A stretch of DNA of 64,000 nt from Flavobacterium sp. UBA2787 (lineage in GTDB: Bacteria; Bacteroidota; Bacteroidia; Flavobacteriales; Flavobacteriaceae): NCBI GenBank assembly GCA_002352205.1, contig DEHZ01000010.1, forward strand, positions 558,245 to 622,244, written 5' to 3'. The position numbers and the translations under genes were made by a program. Below, one piece after another: positions 62,308 to 64,000 of this stretch (positions within the stretch are counted from its first letter, which is position 1; every line of letters starts with the position of its first letter). Below the pieces are notes generated by a model. It was not told where the DNA came from. It made no database searches and was given only the letters and a program-made list of their open reading frames with translations.

Positions 62308-64000
62308 ATGAAATCTAAATTTGTTCGAATCATTCCGTTATTACTTATTCTGATTGTTGTTGTCAATTGTGCAACCAACAAAGTCAGACAAAAAACAGTA
62401 GTAAAAACTGAACATGATTCTATCAAAACAAATTCAGTTAAACCAATAAAAAAAGAAATTCCGCAGTTTGATTATACTTCAACTACAACTTTTGAAAAAA
62501 AATGGGTAGATAGTGTTTATAATTCACTTTCTATTGAAGAAAGAATCGGTCAACTTTTTATGGTGGCAGCCTATTCTAACAAAGATTCGGCTCATATAAA
62601 ATCATTAGATAAATTAATTACTGAACAAAAAATTGGAGGATTAATTTTCTTTCAAGGCGGACCTGTGCGTCAAGCTCAAATGACAAATCGTTTCCAGAAA
62701 TTATCTAAAACACCTTTGTTTATTGGAATTGATGCGGAATGGGGTTTGAGTATGCGACTCGATTCTGTCAATCGTTTTCCTTGGAATATGACGTTGGGAG
62801 CTGTTCAGGATTTAAAATTAATTGAAGAAACCGGCAAACAAATGGCTCTTCAATCCAAACGAATTGGTGTTCATTTTAATTTTGCACCCGTATTAGACAT
62901 CAATACAAATCCAAAAAATCCCATCATTGGAAATCGGTCTTTTGGTGAAGATAAAGAAAAAGTTTCCGACCGAGCATTAGCGTTGATGACTGGTTTACAA
63001 AGTAATGGGGTTTTTGCAACGGGAAAACATTTTCCGGGTCACGGAGCAACTTCAACCGATTCGCATTATACTTTACCGGTTGTAAATTTTACACAAGAAC
63101 ATATTCGCAATATCGAATTATATCCCTATAAAAAACTGATTAATAAAGGATTAGCTAGTGTTATGGTCGCTCATTTAGAAGTGCCAAGTTTTGAAAGTCG
63201 TAAAGGTTATCCTTCGTCAATTTCCTATCCAATTGTAACCGATTTGTTGAAAGAAGAATTAAATTTTAAAGGATTAATTTTTACAGATGCTCTTAATATG
63301 AAAGGAGCAAGTAACTTCAAAAGTCCGGGAGATATTGATTTAGCTGCGTTTTTGGCCGGAAATGATATTCTTTTATTTCCTGAAAATGTTCCTGTAGCTA
63401 TTCGAAAGATCAAAGAAGCCTATGAATTATCAACAATAACAGAAGAACGATTGGCTCATTCTGTTAAAAAGATTTTGAATTATAAATACAAAGCCGGATT
63501 AAATAAAGTTAAACCGATTGATTTGACTAATTTATCAAATGATATTAATTCTGCTGAAGATGAAGCTCTACAATATAAATTGTATGAAAATATTATTACT
63601 GTTATAAAAAATAAACTTTCTATTATACCTATTAAGGAGTTGGAAAAAGAAAAAATTGCTTATGTAAAATTTGGTGACGATTCGCATGAAATATTTCTTG
63701 AAACATTAAAAAAATATGCGGATGTAACAGAAGTTTCAAATGAAAATCTAGATTCTCTCAATGCACAATTAGAAGAATATAACAAAGTTATTATTGGTTT
63801 TCACAAAGCTGACGGAGCTTGGAAAAAACACGATTTTACAGAAAAGGAAATTTTATGGATTTCCGAAATCGCAAAACGTAAAAAAGTTATTTTAAATTGT
63901 TTCGTAAAGCCGTATGCATTAAGTTCCATTCCGACTTTTGAAAATATTGATGGAGTTATTGTTTCCTATCAAAACAGTGAAATTGCTCAAAATGTTTCTG
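62308..64000 (+). CDS. Glycoside hydrolase family 3 lipoprotein, 3' partial
   Basis: At least 564 codons, still open at the window end. Residues 1-21 form a lipoprotein signal with Cys21 (VVVNCATN). The GH3 barrel spans about 70-395: FIGIDAEWGLSMRL, FNFAPVLDINTNPKNPIIGN, KHFPGHGATSTDSH (the NagZ-type His/Asp motif) and LIFTDALNMKGA with the nucleophile Asp. This set is typical of beta-N-acetylhexosaminidases that remove GlcNAc from peptidoglycan. In Bacteroidota this family often carries a beta-lactamase-like C-terminal domain, which would lie beyond the window. Confidence 0.9.
   Translation, partial: MKSKFVRIIPLLLILIVVVNCATNKVRQKTVVKTEHDSIKTNSVKPIKKEIPQFDYTSTTTFEKKWVDSVYNSLSIEERIGQLFMVAAYSNKDSAHIKSLDKLITEQKIGGLIFFQGGPVRQAQMTNRFQKLSKTPLFIGIDAEWGLSMRLDSVNRFPWNMTLGAVQDLKLIEETGKQMALQSKRIGVHFNFAPVLDINTNPKNPIIGNRSFGEDKEKVSDRALALMTGLQSNGVFATGKHFPGHGATSTDSHYTLPVVNFTQEHIRNIELYPYKKLINKGLASVMVAHLEVPSFESRKGYPSSISYPIVTDLLKEELNFKGLIFTDALNMKGASNFKSPGDIDLAAFLAGNDILLFPENVPVAIRKIKEAYELSTITEERLAHSVKKILNYKYKAGLNKVKPIDLTNLSNDINSAEDEALQYKLYENIITVIKNKLSIIPIKELEKEKIAYVKFGDDSHEIFLETLKKYADVTEVSNENLDSLNAQLEEYNKVIIGFHKADGAWKKHDFTEKEILWISEIAKRKKVILNCFVKPYALSSIPTFENIDGVIVSYQNSEIAQNVS

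Overview
The window is AT-rich chromosomal DNA from a member of the Flavobacteriaceae, most likely Flavobacterium. The evidence is: C-terminal type IX secretion (T9SS) sorting domains; promoters of the Bacteroidota type (TTG, about 20 bp, TAnnTTTG); family-typical proteins (TlpA-like lipoprotein, DUF4159, DUF4397, LptD/TamB/MCE-type envelope proteins, bifunctional ThrA); and few Shine-Dalgarno sites. I see no phage, IS element, integrase, plasmid gene or CRISPR array. Almost everything is core genome with ordinary spacing.

Layout: 1-3.4 kb, two adjacent secreted proteins (a beta-helix protein cut by the window edge and a T9SS cargo), then a 45-codon remnant that resembles the start of a pseudouridine synthase. 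3.6-9.7 kb, mostly minus strand: a secreted protein, an acyl-CoA carboxylase beta subunit, lpxD, and prfB with an intact programmed +1 frameshift; then threonine aldolase (+) and a YbaB/EbfC protein (-). 9.7-13 kb, an oligopeptidase B-like lipoprotein and a cystathionine beta-synthase-like enzyme. 13-17.8 kb, alpha/beta hydrolase, thrB and thrA, preceded by a possible threonine-codon leader. 17.8-26.5 kb, nnr, a thioredoxin-like lipoprotein, hutH with a PurR/LacI-type palindrome upstream, a RimB-RimK fusion and clpC. 26.7-32.6 kb, gyrA, a TPR protein, an NlpC/P60 peptidase and a thiolase. 32.8-33.1 kb, a Ser-Pro-Arg tRNA cluster with a clear promoter and terminator.

33.2-38.2 kb is the most accessory-looking part: a three-gene operon (glycine-rich-domain-like protein, a protein with a Cys-Gly tail, a small membrane protein), a structured dispersed repeat, and a large T9SS surface protein made of four 690-bp tandem units of DUF4397 type. 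38.6-45 kb holds a hypothetical protein, a VanX-like dipeptidase and a tight six-gene minus-strand operon (tsaD, rsmE, DUF4159, AI-2E-type permease, a THUMP-like methyltransferase, a secreted protein). 45-49.6 kb is tamB. 49.8-53.2 kb is a carbon-metabolism run (pfkA, gapA, a BadF/NAGK-type kinase, mgsA). 53.5-64 kb contains ridA and lptD (-), then a long plus-strand run: amidase, an MCE/MlaD protein, a membrane Fe-S protein, a HAD-like protein, a CCG-domain Fe-S partner, a conserved small protein and a GH3 lipoprotein cut by the window end.

Threads worth following: three copies of a structured dispersed repeat (9.2, 34.9 and 53.3 kb) possibly belonging to the Flavo-1 class of RNAs; the Cys-Gly-tail operon; the DUF4397 tandem array; the leader upstream of thrA; the hutH operator; and the RF2 recoding site. 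No computation or database search was run; family names rest on recognised motifs.
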